From the NCBI GenBank assembly GCA_017555925.1, contig JAFZFL010000061.1, positions 1 to 8,255 of the forward strand: a stretch of DNA of 8,255 nucleotides, given 5' to 3'. This DNA is from Bacteroidales bacterium (GTDB lineage Bacteria > Bacteroidota > Bacteroidia > Bacteroidales > UBA932). The position numbers and the translations under genes are program-made. Shown one piece after another: positions 7,292-8,255 of the stretch (positions are counted from its first letter, which is position 1; each line of letters starts with the position of its first letter). Below the pieces are notes generated by a model. The model did no database searches, was not told the DNA's origin, and was given only the letters and a program-made list of their open reading frames with translations.

Positions 7292-8255
7292 CTATAGAAG
7301 TGTAATTTTAATAATGGCAATACCGTATTCGTTTGTTTGGAGATGAACAGGTGTATTTGGAGAGAAGTTCATCAGGATTGGCTCATTATAACTGTTTACA
7401 CTGCATGGAAGAAGTGATAAATTTTGCATAGAATAGTAACCCGGAGTCAAAGACCAGAACTCAAACAGATGCGAAGGAAGATTTACAGATAAAGATGTTT
7501 TGGTCTGGCTGAAGTCTACTGCCACAACAATCAATGAAGTGCCAGACTTTCTTGCAAAAGCAAAACAGCATCCTGAATCGAATCCCGGAGTCTGGAAATT
7601 GGCATATTCAAGATCATAAGTGGATCCAACACGCAGAGCCTCCTCCCCCATTACAAGTTTGAAGAGATGTTTGTATGCAGAGTAAAGTCTCTTTTCCTGA
7701 GAAGAGAGAGAGTTTGCAAGGTATCTGACTACCGACGGTGCAGAACAATAATCAAAAATTGAGGTTCTGCCATCAACTCCACTAAACCCCTCTGAAAGCA
7801 TTCCTCTCTCGCCAAACTCCTGTCCGAAATAGAGCATAAAGGGTGCTGTATTAAACATAAGTGATACCGCCAACTCCGGAACTGCTTTAAACGGATTACC
7901 AATATTGAAATCAGATGCAACCCTCTGCTCATCATGATTTTCAAGGAAGTTAAGCATTGAGTACTGCATATCTCCCAAACTTTGCCAACAGCCTGTAATT
8001 GAGTGGGCGGCGGCCTCACCCCTTGTAATTGACTTAAGAGTATCATATAGACCCACCTTGTCATACAAGTAATCAAAACCTCCCCAATTCAAATATGAGT
8101 CATAAAGTGAAGGATTATACACTTCTGCAATAAAATTGATATTGGGATGAACTCTTTTAACAGCATCAATTGCCCAGTGCCAGAACTCTACAGGTACCAT
8201 TTCTGCCATATCGCACCTGAAACCGTCCACTCCCTTTGATGCCCAAAATAACAGC
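7292..8255 (-). CDS. GH13 alpha-amylase-family enzyme, C-terminal half (5' end outside window)
   Basis: The frame is open from the right edge to TAG at 7294-7292. The GTG at 8230-8228 is an internal valine, because upstream codons read LLFWASKG-VDGFRCD, a standard GH13 sequence. About 320 residues are visible, covering three of the conserved GH13 regions: region II GVDGFRCDMA (nucleophile Asp at visible residue 15), region III FIAEVYNP (acid/base Glu at 44) and region IV FLENHDEQR (transition-state Asp at 108). All catalytic residues visible are intact. A C-terminal all-beta domain follows from about residue 230 (AFARKSGTSLIVVAVDFSQ). The enzyme hydrolyses or rearranges alpha-glucans; the exact specificity and location depend on the missing N-terminus. 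No clear hairpin terminator follows its stop. The spacer then carries the promoter of the receptor unit, so it probably belongs to a separate carbohydrate operon. Confidence 0.93.
   Translation of the reverse strand, partial: LLFWASKGVDGFRCDMAEMVPVEFWHWAIDAVKRVHPNINFIAEVYNPSLYDSYLNWGGFDYLYDKVGLYDTLKSITRGEAAAHSITGCWQSLGDMQYSMLNFLENHDEQRVASDFNIGNPFKAVPELAVSLMFNTAPFMLYFGQEFGERGMLSEGFSGVDGRTSIFDYCSAPSVVRYLANSLSSQEKRLYSAYKHLFKLVMGEEALRVGSTYDLEYANFQTPGFDSGCCFAFARKSGTSLIVVAVDFSQTKTSLSVNLPSHLFEFWSLTPGYYSMQNLSLLPCSVNSYNEPILMNFSPNTPVHLQTNEYGIAIIKITLL

Noticed and set aside
7270..7300. T-rich run after the amylase stop with the short palindrome AGTATACT, considered as a terminator.
   Set aside because: The palindrome has no loop and the rest of the region forms no GC stem, so there is no intrinsic-terminator structure.
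7292..8255. The GH13 enzyme as part of the receptor system, making this a starch-utilisation locus.
   Set aside because: A promoter separates it from the following genes, there is no SusD homologue, and the cysteine-rich small proteins do not fit glycan uptake; adjacency alone is not enough.
1..8255. CRISPR arrays, tRNA/rRNA genes, insertion-sequence ends and long direct or inverted repeats.
   Set aside because: Reading both strands showed no regularly spaced repeats, no tRNA-like cloverleaf, no transposase frame and no long repeats.

Overview
The window reads as chromosomal DNA of a Bacteroidota bacterium, most likely of the order Bacteroidales. The coding sequence is moderately AT-rich, the spacers are very AT-rich, and most starts lack a Shine-Dalgarno sequence. 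One promoter matches the Bacteroides form (TTTG-N19-TAnnTTTG). The gene content is also typical of the phylum: a TonB-dependent receptor with an N-terminal carboxypeptidase-regulatory-like extension, a DUF4876-type lipoprotein, a DUF6850-type outer-membrane barrel and a gingipain-like (C25) N-terminus. The genus cannot be told from this sequence.

Every real gene lies on the minus strand, so the biological order runs from high to low coordinates. At 8255-7292 is the C-terminal half of a GH13 alpha-amylase-family enzyme, cut by the window edge. A 169-base spacer (7291-7123) carries the best promoter in the window. Two small exported cysteine-rich proteins follow: a divergent HYC_CC_PP-like protein of 147 aa, and a 99-aa protein with two CxxC pairs that I do not recognise. 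Then come a TonB-dependent receptor (983 aa), a DUF4876-like lipoprotein (425 aa) and a DUF6850-like beta-barrel protein (534 aa), separated by only 17 and 31 bases. A clear rho-independent terminator closes this stretch at 278-247. Just beyond it, from 210 to the window edge, is the start of an exported protein whose N-terminus resembles C25 (gingipain-family) cysteine peptidases.

My reading is that 7122-321 is one transcription unit of five exported or outer-membrane proteins with no cytoplasmic enzyme, bounded by the promoter at 7213-7183 and the terminator at 278-247. It looks like an outer-membrane acquisition system: a receptor with its co-transcribed lipoprotein and an accessory barrel, preceded by two small periplasmic proteins with cysteine arrangements suited to metal or thiol chemistry. 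A metal or metal-cofactor substrate is the leading inference. Nothing in the sequence proves the ligand.
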